DNA from: Yinghuangia elevatio
GTDB taxonomy: Bacteria; Actinomycetota; Actinomycetes; Streptomycetales; Streptomycetaceae
Length of the DNA: 10,379 nucleotides
NCBI RefSeq assembly: GCF_040649515.1
Contig: NZ_JBEZFP010000215.1
Coordinates: forward strand, 1-10,379
Direction: 5' to 3'
Position 1 is the stretch's first letter, and the number at the start of each line of letters is the position of its first letter. A program made the position numbers and the translations under genes. Of the stretch, positions 1 to 6,488 are shown in pieces. The notes beneath the pieces are model-generated. The model was not told the origin of the DNA. It worked only from the letters and a program-made list of their open reading frames with translations, and made no database searches.

Positions 1-20
1 CGGCGCAGGAAAGTCTGCTT

Positions 21-98
21 GGCGGCCTCCGGCCGCTCTCCTCGCTGCGCTCGTCGATCACGGAGACATACCGACACCTTCCGGCGGCCTCCGGCCGC
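21..98. repeat. Duplicated short hairpin repeat
   Basis: The 16-mer GGCGGCCTCCGGCCGC occurs twice, at 21-36 and 83-98. Each copy contains the inverted repeat GCGGCC-TCC-GGCCGC (6-bp stem, 3-nt loop). Between them lies the string CTCGCTGCGCTCG. Such short GC palindromes are common in actinobacterial intergenic DNA and could act as transcription ends for a gene left of the window. That role is inference; no gene is visible here. Confidence 0.6.
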
Positions 99-260
99 GT
101 GGGGGCGCGGCACCGACACGGACGGACCAGGCCCGTGAAGGTCTTCCGGGACGGCAACTCAACGACGCGGAACAGACCCGGTGGGGTAAGTCGCGCGGAG
201 CGGAGCGGGCCTGGGGTAGGTGGTGCGGAGCCGTAACTCCCGGGGCGGGGGCCTGTCTCC

Positions 261-279
261 GGGTGGGGTGGGGGCGGGG
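261..279 (+). other. Predicted G-quadruplex motif 1
   Basis: The run GGGTGGGGTGGGGGCGGGG has four tracts of at least three G with single-base loops, the pattern expected of a very stable quadruplex. It lies in the middle part of repeat copy 1. Formation in vivo is inference. Confidence 0.6.
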
Positions 280-412
280 TCCCTGGGAGCGGAACAGACC
301 CCACGGGTGGGTGGTGGGGAACAGAACGAGCCCGGGGATAGGTCGCGCGGAGCGGAGCGGGCCTGGGGTAGGTCGTGCGGAGCCGTAACTCCCGGGGCGG
401 GGGCCTGTCTCC

Positions 413-430
413 GGGCAGGGTGGGTCGGGG
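413..430 (+). other. Predicted G-quadruplex motif 2
   Basis: GGGCAGGGTGGGTCGGGG sits in repeat copy 2 at the place corresponding to motif 1. The letters differ from copy 1, yet four G-tracts with loops of one or two bases remain. Confidence 0.55.
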
Positions 431-490
431 TTCCTGGGGAGCGGCACGGGGCCTGGGCGTCGGTGGTGGGGAACAGAACGAGCCCGGGGG

Positions 491-580
491 TAAGTGGGGT
501 GGAGCGGAACGGGTCCGGATAGGTCGCACGGAGTGGAACGGGCCCGGGGGTAGGTGGGGCGGGGCGGTCGCGGGGGTGGA
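491..580. repeat. Degenerate ~30-bp repeats after the tandem pair
   Basis: Three further units resembling the internal sub-repeat begin near 491 (TAAGTGGGGTGGAGCGGAAC), 520 (TAGGTCGCACGGAGTGGAAC) and 551 (TAGGTGGGGCGGGGCGG). They look like decayed copies of the element that makes up the 152-bp repeat, so the array probably grew by duplication of a ~30-bp unit. No function can be assigned. Confidence 0.5.
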
Positions 581-590
581 GCCGGCCTTT

Positions 591-612
591 GGGTGGGGTG
601 GGCGTGGGCGGG
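591..612 (+). other. Predicted G-quadruplex motif 3
   Basis: From 591 the G-tracts run GGG-T-GGGG-T-GGG-CGT-GGG, with another GGG at 610-612. It lies 40 bp beyond the stop codon of the leftward regulator gene. The G-rich strand is the template strand for that gene, so read-through transcription would meet it on the template. That consequence is inference. Confidence 0.5.
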
Positions 613-651
613 AACTCCTGTGTTGGGGCGTGGCTTTCGGCCAGGGGGAGG

Positions 652-1350
652 TCAGGTTGTCGCTTCTGGTGCTGAACTTTGCAGCATGGTGAGGGTGTTC
701 GCGTGGGTTCCGAGGACGTGGGTGCGGGCCAGTTCGGATGCCTTTGCTGCGTCTCGGGCGGCGATGGCGGCGTAGAGCTTTTCGTGTTCGCCGCACATTG
801 CCGCGCCGTCCTCGGGGGTCGAGGTGAGCCGGAAGAGGCGGCGCAGGCGGCCGTCGAGCGGGGTCATCAGGTCCTTGAGCAACGGGTTCCCCGACATGTC
901 CACGATCTGCTGGTGGAAGTCGGCGTTCAGGGCCACCGCCTCGCGCAGGCGGCCGGCCTCGGCGGCGCGGCGTGAGCGGTCGAGGATGCGTTCCAGTGCG
1001 CGCAGTTCGGCGTCCGTGCCGTGTTCGGCGGCGAGACCGGCGGCGAGCGCCTCGAGCGATTCGCGTACCGCGAAGAAGTGCCGGGCGTCCTCGGGGCCGA
1101 AGTCCGCGACGACGGCGCCCTTGCGCGGCTGGATGCTGATGAACCCCTCGGTCTCCAGCCGCTGCATCGCCTCGCGGACCGGGATGCGGGAGACGCCGAG
1201 TTCCTCGGCGATCTCGCGTTCGACGAGGCGGTGGCCGGCGGCGTACTGGCCCTCGATGATGCGCTCGCGCAGTTCGACGTACGCCTGGTCCCGGAGCGAC
1301 CGGTGCGCGTCGCCCATGCTCGGACGGTCGGCGGTGGCACGGGGACTCAT
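652..1350 (-). CDS. GntR-family transcriptional regulator, FadR/FCD subfamily
   Basis: A 232-residue cytoplasmic DNA-binding regulator. Residues ~19-83 form the GntR winged helix-turn-helix, with LREQ-type opening (YVELRERIIEG), the recognition stretch GVSRIPVREAMQRLETEGFI at 52-71 and the wing IQPRKGAVV. Residues ~90-220 match an all-helical FCD effector domain. His146 (in NADFHQQI), His189 (GEHEKL) and His211 occupy the places of the family's metal-binding histidines, so a metal plus carboxylate-like ligand is plausible. The start at 1350 is chosen because GGAG lies 7 nt upstream. An in-frame ATG at 1488 would put the operator inside the gene. Met12 (1317) is a weaker alternative. It is divergent from the first amidohydrolase with the GGTATACC site between them, as expected for a local, possibly autoregulating, repressor. 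The ligand is unknown. Confidence 0.9.
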   Translation of the reverse strand: MSPRATADRPSMGDAHRSLRDQAYVELRERIIEGQYAAGHRLVEREIAEELGVSRIPVREAMQRLETEGFISIQPRKGAVVADFGPEDARHFFAVRESLEALAAGLAAEHGTDAELRALERILDRSRRAAEAGRLREAVALNADFHQQIVDMSGNPLLKDLMTPLDGRLRRLFRLTSTPEDGAAMCGEHEKLYAAIAARDAAKASELARTHVLGTHANTLTMLQSSAPEATT

Positions 1351-1449
1351 GGGCGTACTCCAGACGTGGCTGCGGGCGCCGGCGCGGTCGGTGACCCGAT
1401 CATTCCAGATCGGTTCCGGACCGGAGAATTTTCCCCCGAGGGGCATTGC

Positions 1450-1468
1450 TTGGTATTCGGTATACCAG
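1450..1468. promoter_or_regulatory. Putative operator of the GntR regulator (site 1)
   Basis: The sequence TTGGTATTCGGTATACCAG contains the perfect palindrome GGTATACC (1459-1466) and an extra half-site TTGGTAT (1450-1456). It lies in the divergent intergenic region, ending 37-38 nt before the amidohydrolase start at 1505. GTATAC-centred palindromes are typical for FadR-type GntR regulators such as UxuR/ExuR. The same GGTATACCAG recurs upstream of the second amidohydrolase. Binding by the adjacent regulator is inference. I could not place convincing -35/-10 boxes. Confidence 0.65.
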
Positions 1469-1504
1469 TTACGGTGGCCGCCGCCCACCTAGTTCAGGAG
1501 TGCC

Positions 1505-2722
1505 ATGCCCCCCGCCGCCAACGCCGTGCCGTCCGTGCTCCGCCGCGCGACGCTGCCCGACGGCCGACTCGCCGACGTCCACCTGGGCGGCGGCCTGGTG
1601 ACCGAGATCCGCGACCACGTCCCGGGCCCGGTCGGCCCGGGTGTCGTGGACCTGGGCGGTGTGCTGCTCATGCCGGCTTTCGTGGACGGGCACGCGCACC
1701 TGGACAAGACCTTTCTCGGCTCACCCTGGCGCCCGCACGTGCCGGCCGGTGATCTCCGGTCGCAGATCGCCGCGGAACGCGAGATCCGGCGCCGGATCGC
1801 CGTGCCGGTCGAGGAGCGGGCGACCGCGCTGGCGCACCGGATGGCCGCCCTCGGCACCGGGTACGTACGCTCCCACGTCGACATCGACCCGGACATCGGA
1901 CTCGACGGCCTGCACGCGCTGCTCGCGGTCCGCGAGGCGTGCCGCGACATCATCGGCATCCAGTTGGTCGCGTTCCCGCAGAGCGGCATCGTCACCGCTC
2001 CCGGCACCGCCGACCTGCTCGACGCCGCGCTGCGCGAGGGCGCCGACCTGATCGGCGGGCTCGACCCGGTCGGCTTCGACGGCGACCTGGCCGGTCAGCT
2101 CGACGTCGTGTTCGGCCTCGCCGAGCGGCACGGCGCCGGCATCGACATCCACCTGCACGACGGCGGCATGAACGGGATCGCGCAGTTGCGCGAGATCGCC
2201 CGGCGTACCGCCGTGCTCGGACTGGGCGGGCGGGTCGCGGTCAGCCACGCGTACGCGCTCGGCCAGGTCGACGCGGGCGAGGTCGACCGCACGGCTGAGG
2301 CGATGGCCGCGGCGGGTGTCGCCGTCATGACCAACGGCCCGGCCGGCACCACTCCCCCGGTCTCGCGGCTCCGCGACCTCGGCGTGCGGGTGTTCGCGGG
2401 ATCGGACAACATCCGCGACGCGTGGTGGCCGTACGGCACCGGCGACATGCTGGAGCGCGCGACCATCGTCGGTTTGCAGTGCGATTTGATGACGGACGCC
2501 GACCTGCACCGCGCCGCCGATCTGGCCACACACGAGGCCGCCGCGGCACTCGGGCTGACCGGGTACGGCCTCACCCCCGGCGGCCGCGCCGACCTCGTCG
2601 TCGTCGACGCGGCGTCCGTCCCCGAAGCCGTCGCCGCCCACCCCGCGCGGCTGCTGGTCCTGCACGGCGGGCGGATCACCGCCGACCACCGGGACCGTTC
2701 GCGGCTTTCCGACGGCAACTGA
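1505..2722 (+). CDS. CodA-like amidohydrolase / cytosine deaminase-family protein (paralogue 1)
   Basis: A 405-residue cytoplasmic metal-dependent hydrolase of the amidohydrolase superfamily, closest in motif pattern to cytosine deaminase (CodA) and AtzC-like enzymes. The expected ligands appear in order: His63 and His65 in DGHAHLDK, Gln159 in AFPQ, His216 in DIHLHD, His248 in VSHAY and Asp301 in GSDNIRDAWWP. These correspond to CodA H61, H63, Q156, H214, H246 and D313. CodA Glu217, the proton shuttle, is replaced by Asp219. The N-terminal ~55 and C-terminal ~50 residues form the usual small beta-sandwich, ending in GRADLVVVDA. AGGAG lies 4 nt before the ATG. The permease follows after 63 bp, so the two are probably co-transcribed. 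It likely deaminates or hydrolyses a cyclic amide or amine; true cytosine deamination is not shown. Confidence 0.85.
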   Translation: MPPAANAVPSVLRRATLPDGRLADVHLGGGLVTEIRDHVPGPVGPGVVDLGGVLLMPAFVDGHAHLDKTFLGSPWRPHVPAGDLRSQIAAEREIRRRIAVPVEERATALAHRMAALGTGYVRSHVDIDPDIGLDGLHALLAVREACRDIIGIQLVAFPQSGIVTAPGTADLLDAALREGADLIGGLDPVGFDGDLAGQLDVVFGLAERHGAGIDIHLHDGGMNGIAQLREIARRTAVLGLGGRVAVSHAYALGQVDAGEVDRTAEAMAAAGVAVMTNGPAGTTPPVSRLRDLGVRVFAGSDNIRDAWWPYGTGDMLERATIVGLQCDLMTDADLHRAADLATHEAAAALGLTGYGLTPGGRADLVVVDAASVPEAVAAHPARLLVLHGGRITADHRDRSRLSDGN

Positions 2723-2785
2723 CTCCCTTTTCCCTTCTGGTCCCACCCGCGCCGCAGCGCGCCCCTGCCCCCGGAGGAATCCGCT

Positions 2786-4261
2786 GTGACCACGCATGCC
2801 CCTGTGTCCGCGCCCGCGGACGAGCTTGCCGAAAGACCCGGCACCAAGCTCGCCGGCGGTCAGATAGGCACTTCCGACCTGGTCTTCTTCGTCGTCGCGG
2901 CGGCCGCGCCGCTGACCGTGCTGGCCGGCGTCGCCCCGTTCGCGATCGGTGTCGGCGGTCCCGGCACGCCGCTGGGCTATCTCGTGTCCGGTGTGCTGCT
3001 CGCGCTGTTCGCCGCCGGGTTCACCGCGATGAGCCGGTACGTGCGCAACGCCGGCGCGTTCTACGCGTACGTCGCCCGCGGCCTCGGCCGTACGCTCGGC
3101 GTGGCCACCGCCTACGTCGCCGTCGTCGCGTACAACCTCATCACCCCCGGCGTGGCCGCCGCGTTCGGCTACTTCGGCGCCAACTACCTCAACGACCGGG
3201 CGGGCACCGACATCCCGTGGTGGGTGCTCGCCGGCATCTGCATCGCGGCCACCGGCGTCCTCGGCTGGCTGCGCGTCACGCTCAGCGCCAAGGTGCTCGG
3301 GGTCGCGCTGGTGCTGGAGGTGCTGTCGCTGCTGCTGATGGAGTTCGGCATCCTCAAGGACCGCGGCGGCGACGCGCTCGACCTGGGCTCGTTCAACCCC
3401 GAGACGCTCACCCACGGCGGTATCGCGGGCATGTTCGTGCTGGTTATCGGTGCCTTCACCGGCTTCGAGGCGACGGCCATCTACGCCGAGGAGGCGCGCG
3501 ACCCGCAACGTACCGTGCCGCGCGCCACGTTCATCGCGATCGGGTTCCTCGCCGTGTTCTACGCCGCCGGGGTGTGGCTGGTCATGGGGGCGTACGGCAC
3601 CGACGAGTCGGTGGCACTCGCGCAGGCCGCCAACGGCCCGGACCTGACCTTCAACGCGGCGGGTGCGCACGTCGGCACGTGGCTCGCGGACAGCATGGAA
3701 GTCCTCATCATCGTGAGCGCGTTCGCCTCCGCCCTGGCCTTCCACAACGCCGCGGCCCGCTACCTGTACGCGCTGGGCCGCGAGGGCCTGCTGCCGCGCT
3801 CGCTGGGCCGGGTGTCGCAGAAGCACGGGTCGCCGAGCGGCGCCGTGGTCGCGCAGAGCGTGTTCAACGTGCTGCTCGTCGGTGTCGGCGTCGCGCTCGC
3901 CGCCGATCCGTACGCCGAGGTGTTCCTGTGGAGCAACAGCGTGGGCGTGCTCGGGGTGATGGCGATGCAGGCCCTTGCCGCGCTGGCCGTCTGGGCGTTC
4001 TTCCGCCGGGACCGGCGCGGGCTGTCCGCCTTCCGGGTGGTGTGGGCGCCGCTCGTCTCGTGCGCCGGGCTGGTGGTGCTGACCGTGTTGGCGGTGGTGC
4101 ACTTCGACCTGCTCACCGGGAAGACCGGCGTGGTCAACGCGGTGCTGCTGGTTCCGCTGCCGGTGATCGCGGTCGCGGGGGCGGCTGTCGCCCTGCGCAT
4201 CCGGCGGCGCGACCCCGAGCGGTACGCGCGGCTCACCGAGGTCGACGTCGAGCGCGACTGA
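2786..4261 (+). CDS. APC-superfamily permease
   Basis: A 491-residue inner-membrane transporter with about 12 hydrophobic segments and a ~25-residue hydrophilic N-terminus. It has the features of the amino acid-polyamine-organocation superfamily: the first helix region with IGTSDLVFFVVAAAAPLTVL, the conserved loop SRYVRNAGAFYAYVARGLG, and after the fifth to sixth helix the signature GFEATAIYAEEARDPQRT. Length is normal for the family. The start is GTG at 2786, with GGAGG at 2773-2777 and 8 nt spacing. Lying just downstream of the CodA-like gene and between two such paralogues, it most likely imports their substrate or a precursor, perhaps an amino-acid-like or cyclic nitrogen compound. Specificity cannot be read from the sequence. 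Being behind the first hydrolase, it should share control through operator site 1. Confidence 0.88.
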   Translation: MTTHAPVSAPADELAERPGTKLAGGQIGTSDLVFFVVAAAAPLTVLAGVAPFAIGVGGPGTPLGYLVSGVLLALFAAGFTAMSRYVRNAGAFYAYVARGLGRTLGVATAYVAVVAYNLITPGVAAAFGYFGANYLNDRAGTDIPWWVLAGICIAATGVLGWLRVTLSAKVLGVALVLEVLSLLLMEFGILKDRGGDALDLGSFNPETLTHGGIAGMFVLVIGAFTGFEATAIYAEEARDPQRTVPRATFIAIGFLAVFYAAGVWLVMGAYGTDESVALAQAANGPDLTFNAAGAHVGTWLADSMEVLIIVSAFASALAFHNAAARYLYALGREGLLPRSLGRVSQKHGSPSGAVVAQSVFNVLLVGVGVALAADPYAEVFLWSNSVGVLGVMAMQALAALAVWAFFRRDRRGLSAFRVVWAPLVSCAGLVVLTVLAVVHFDLLTGKTGVVNAVLLVPLPVIAVAGAAVALRIRRRDPERYARLTEVDVERD

Positions 4262-4291
4262 CCGGCCTCGGTGGCCTCCGGCTCAGGCCGG
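4262..4291. terminator. Candidate bidirectional stem-loop between convergent genes
   Basis: CCGGCCT (4262-4268) pairs with AGGCCGG (4285-4291) across a 16-nt loop. It starts directly after the permease stop codon and overlaps the stop of the convergent hydrolase gene. The two genes are only 21 bp apart, so one shared end is expected. There is no T-tract, and the long loop makes this a moderate call. Confidence 0.4.
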
Positions 4292-5473
4292 CACACCGCC
4301 GCGGGCCACAATCCTGCCGCCGCGCACGACCATCGCGCGCGGCGGCAGGTCCACGACGACCTGCGGCACGCACTCCCCCTCGACGAGCATGAAGTCGGCC
4401 GGAGAGCCCGGGGTGAAGTCGACCGCGGGAAGGCCGAGGAGTGCCGCGCCGCCGTCCGCGGCCAGGGCCAGGCACGCGTCCAGTTCCTCGTCCAGCCGGG
4501 CGTCGACGCACCGGCCGAGCAGGTGGGCGCGGTGCAGCATGTCGGCGTCGCCGAACGGGCTCCACGCGTCGCGCACGCCGTCCGAGCCGAGCCCCACGAG
4601 CACGCCGCGCTCGCCCAGTTCAAGGAACGGCAGTACGGTCGCCTCGCCGAGTGCGGCGGTGGTCAGCGCGACGCCCGAATCCGCCAGCAGCCTTGCCACT
4701 TCGTCGAGTTCGCGCTCGGCGAGGCCGGCGAGGCAGAAGGCGTGGCTGATCGTGACGCGTCCGGCCAGGCCGAGGGCGCGGGTGCGCGCGCAGATGTCGC
4801 GCAGCGGTCCCATGCCGGTCTCGCCCGTGTCGTGCAGGTGGATGTCGACGGCGGCTCCGTAGCGTTCGGCGAGTCCGAACACCGCGTCGAGCTGGCCCTG
4901 CCGGTCGCCGTCGAAACCCGCCGGGTCCAGGCCGCCGACGACGTCGGCCACGCCCACGCGTACGGCCTCCTCCAGCAGTTCCACCACGCCGGGCAGCCGC
5001 CGCACGCCGTGCTGCGGGAACGCGACGATCTGCACGTCGAGCACGCCGAGCAGTGCCTCGCGTGCCGCCGCGACGCCGTCGAGCGGGTCGAGGCCGTACG
5101 CGGGTGCCACATCGACGTGGGCCCGCACCGCGCGCGTCCCCCGGGCGGCGGCGTGCGACAGCAGCCGGAGCGCGCGGTCGCCGACCCGGGTCGGCTGGGC
5201 CTCGTACAGTTCCACGTCGCCGCGGACGTAGTCGGCAAGCCCTGCCGCGGGGCGACGGCTATACCAGGGTTCGCCGAACGCCGTCTTGTCCGGGTGGATG
5301 TGCGCGTCGACCAGCGTGGGCAGGGCGATGCGCCCGAGGCCGTCGACCACTTCGGCGACCGCGCCGTCGGGCACGCACGCGGCGAACACCCCGTCGACGA
5401 CGACCAGTTCGACCGGCCGCGCGCCCATCGGACGGACGTCGCGGTAGACGGTGACGTTGCTCGGGCGGTGCAT
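4283..5473 (-). CDS. CodA-like amidohydrolase / cytosine deaminase-family protein (paralogue 2)
   Basis: A 396-residue metal-dependent hydrolase clearly paralogous to the product of 1505-2722. Shared blocks include AFPQ, GGLDP(V/A)GFDGD, GQLD(V/A)VFGLAER and DIHLHD. Predicted ligands are His58 and His60 (DAHIHPDK), Gln154, His212, His244 (ISHAF) and Asp298 (GSDGVRDAW), with Asp215 where CodA has the catalytic Glu217. Its metal motif is HIHPDK rather than HAHLDK, and the active-site loop after the last Asp reads AWSPFGDADML instead of AWWPYGTGDML, so the substrates probably differ. Start 5473 has a weak AGG 5 nt upstream; Met16 (5428) is a possible but less likely start. It converges with the permease and has operator site 2 37 nt upstream of the ATG. 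It may perform a second step of the same pathway (inference). Confidence 0.85.
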   Translation of the reverse strand: MHRPSNVTVYRDVRPMGARPVELVVVDGVFAACVPDGAVAEVVDGLGRIALPTLVDAHIHPDKTAFGEPWYSRRPAAGLADYVRGDVELYEAQPTRVGDRALRLLSHAAARGTRAVRAHVDVAPAYGLDPLDGVAAAREALLGVLDVQIVAFPQHGVRRLPGVVELLEEAVRVGVADVVGGLDPAGFDGDRQGQLDAVFGLAERYGAAVDIHLHDTGETGMGPLRDICARTRALGLAGRVTISHAFCLAGLAERELDEVARLLADSGVALTTAALGEATVLPFLELGERGVLVGLGSDGVRDAWSPFGDADMLHRAHLLGRCVDARLDEELDACLALAADGGAALLGLPAVDFTPGSPADFMLVEGECVPQVVVDLPPRAMVVRGGRIVARGGVPA

Positions 5474-5509
5474 GTCGGCCTGCTCTCGGTCTGCTCGGGG
5501 TCCTGCCTC

Positions 5510-5519
5510 TGGTATACCA
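5510..5519. promoter_or_regulatory. Putative operator of the GntR regulator (site 2)
   Basis: TGGTATACCA is a perfect 10-bp palindrome upstream of the second amidohydrolase. Read on that gene's strand it is TTTGGTATACCAGAGG, sharing GGTATACCAG with site 1 in the same orientation. The gap from the GGTATACC core to the start codon is 37 nt here and 38 nt at site 1. The matched spacing supports common control by the regulator at 652-1350. The site could also act on the cupin gene starting at 5678, though that is 158 bp away. Confidence 0.65.
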
Positions 5520-5522
5520 AAC

Positions 5523-5540
5523 GACGGCGGGTTCGCCGTC
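5523..5540. promoter_or_regulatory. Perfect inverted repeat beside operator site 2
   Basis: GACGGCG-GGTT-CGCCGTC forms a 7-bp perfect stem with a 4-nt loop, beginning 4 bp from operator site 2 in the divergent region between the hydrolase and cupin genes. It may be a second regulator's site, a 5' hairpin, or a short insulator-like terminator. The sequence alone does not decide, and no equivalent lies beside site 1. Confidence 0.4.
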
Positions 5541-5677
5541 CCCGGCCCGCGGCACCGCGCGGCCCTGATGGATGGCGTATTGCTGCTAGATGTTGCTTTG
5601 GCCCCGTTTTATTCGATCCTGTCGTAATAGCCCGGTGCGGCGCGCACGATGGAAGTGACCTGAAGGAGGTGATCGAG

Positions 5678-6034
5678 ATGCTCACCGTGCGTTCGATCAA
5701 CCAGGCGGACGAAAGCCGCGACATGCCGCACGGCCACCTCGACGTGGTGAGCCTGGAGGGCATGGACTTCGGCGTCGCGCGGTTCGAGCCGGGTTGGCGC
5801 TGGTCGCAGGACGTCGGGCCCATCGCCGGCACCGCGAGCTGCCAGTTCCACCACAACGGGTACGTCGCCCAGGGGCGCCTGCACATCCGCATGGACGACG
5901 GCGAGGAGAAGGACCTGTCCGCGGGCGACGTCTTCGTCTGCGACCCGGGCCACGACGCGTGGGTGCTGGGTGACGAGACCGCCGTCGTGTTCGACTTCGG
6001 CGGCAACATGCACGAGTACGCGAAGCCCACGTAA
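5678..6034 (+). CDS. Small single-domain cupin protein
   Basis: A 118-residue protein with one cupin beta-barrel. The first cupin motif is seen around residues 55-70 (CQFHHNGYVAQGRLHI, His58 and His59) and the second at 83-100 (GDVFVCDPGHDAWVLGDE, His92). The usual glutamate of motif 1 is absent, so metal binding may be atypical or lost. There is no signal peptide or membrane segment. The start at 5678 is supported by a near-perfect AAGGAGGT 7 nt upstream. The frame stays open far upstream without a start signal, but that is a shadow of the opposite gene. It is divergent from the second hydrolase, with 204 bp between starts that include an A+T-richer pocket near 5575-5630. It could bind or modify a small molecule of the locus, or be an unrelated stress-type cupin. 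Function unknown. Confidence 0.8.
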   Translation: MLTVRSINQADESRDMPHGHLDVVSLEGMDFGVARFEPGWRWSQDVGPIAGTASCQFHHNGYVAQGRLHIRMDDGEEKDLSAGDVFVCDPGHDAWVLGDETAVVFDFGGNMHEYAKPT

Positions 6035-6043
6035 GCGCCGCGG

Positions 6044-6279
6044 TCAGAACGCCGAACCCGGCTCGACGGAGAACACGTCGAGCCCGTGGCATACCCGTGC
6101 CTCCGGCACCGGGACGAGTTCCCCGTGCGGGGTCGGGTCGCCCGCCACGGGATTCGGTGGTTCGTACACCCGGTCCCTGACCTGCCCGACCGAGATCGGC
6201 CCACAGACGCGCGAAGTCCGCGCTGCGGTCCCGCATGTCGTCGACGTGCGCGGCCGGCGCGGCATCCACCCGAACCACC
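6044..6279 (-). pseudogene. Probable remnant of an MmyB-type XRE regulator (C-terminal domain)
   Basis: Reading leftwards, 6279 to about 6195 encodes VVRVDAAPAAHVDDM followed by RDRSADFARLWADLG, which resembles the RSPEFRALWA segment of MmyB-like ligand-binding domains. The match then continues in another frame from about 6190 as VGQVRDRVYEPPNPVAGDP, passes through HGELVPVPEA, and ends in LDVFSVEPGSAF before a stop at 6044-6046. That resembles the domain's end (hP.vG.l.l.ye.l.vp, then l.vytaEPGSPS). One frameshift near 6187-6195 joins the halves. No N-terminal helix-turn-helix remains; upstream DNA contains the short tandem GCAGGACGC (6283-6300) and no further recognisable part. A sequencing indel cannot explain the missing N-terminus. 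The family assignment is by eye and moderate. Confidence 0.45.
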
Positions 6280-6488
6280 CGAGCAGGACGCGCAGGACGC
6301 GCAGGTGCGCGACGTGCCCCCGGGCCGCCCGGGATTCCGCCCCGGGCCTCCCGCGTCGCGCAGTTGGTCGGGAGCGCGGTGCGGGCGCCGGTCGGCGCGG
6401 GTCGGCGCGATCTTCGACGGTGGCGTGCCCTACGGTGCTGTGATGCCGGTGGCCGCGGCCGGATGCGGGCGCCGCGAGGGGAGGCGCT

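Larger units (their letters stand above)
191..494. repeat. 152-bp tandem direct repeat, two copies
   Basis: Copy 1 is 191-342 and copy 2 is 343-494, in exact 152-bp register. The first 73 bases of each copy (191-263 and 343-415) differ at one position only (G222 against C374). The last part (310-337 and 462-489) is a perfect 28-bp match, while the middle has diverged. Inside each copy sit two ~30-bp sub-repeats of the form TAGGT(C/G)GnGCGGAGC. The + strand is strongly G-rich. Because 152 is not a multiple of three, open frames through the repeat change frame between copies, which argues against coding. The stretch 1-651 holds nothing that I can support as a gene. Confidence 0.8.

Noticed and set aside
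58..692. Open frames of about 100-130 codons on both strands in the repeat region (58-447 minus; 220-522 and 375-692 plus)
   Set aside because: Their products are Pro/Arg- or Gly/Arg-rich low-complexity sequence, frames change between repeat copies, and no ribosome site or family motif is seen.
1348..1488. Longer regulator starting at 1488
   Set aside because: The extra 46 residues match nothing in the family, would include the operator, and lack a good ribosome site; the ATG at 1350 has GGAG at proper spacing.
1721..4102. 793-codon open frame on the minus strand
   Set aside because: It is antisense to the hydrolase and permease genes, with Glu/Arg/His/Gly-rich product typical of shadow frames in high-GC DNA.
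5259..5267. CTATACCAG, a third GTATACC-like site
   Set aside because: It lies inside the second hydrolase gene over codons Trp70-Tyr71-Ser72, is not palindromic, and is explained by coding.
4271..5677. Large N-terminal extension of the cupin gene
   Set aside because: It runs antisense through the whole second hydrolase gene; the near-perfect AAGGAGGT before 5678 fixes the cupin start.
6283..6310. Short tandem GCAGGACGC, GCAGGACGC, GCAGGTGCG
   Set aside because: Two and a half copies of a 9-mer are too few to call a functional repeat; likely slippage in decaying DNA.
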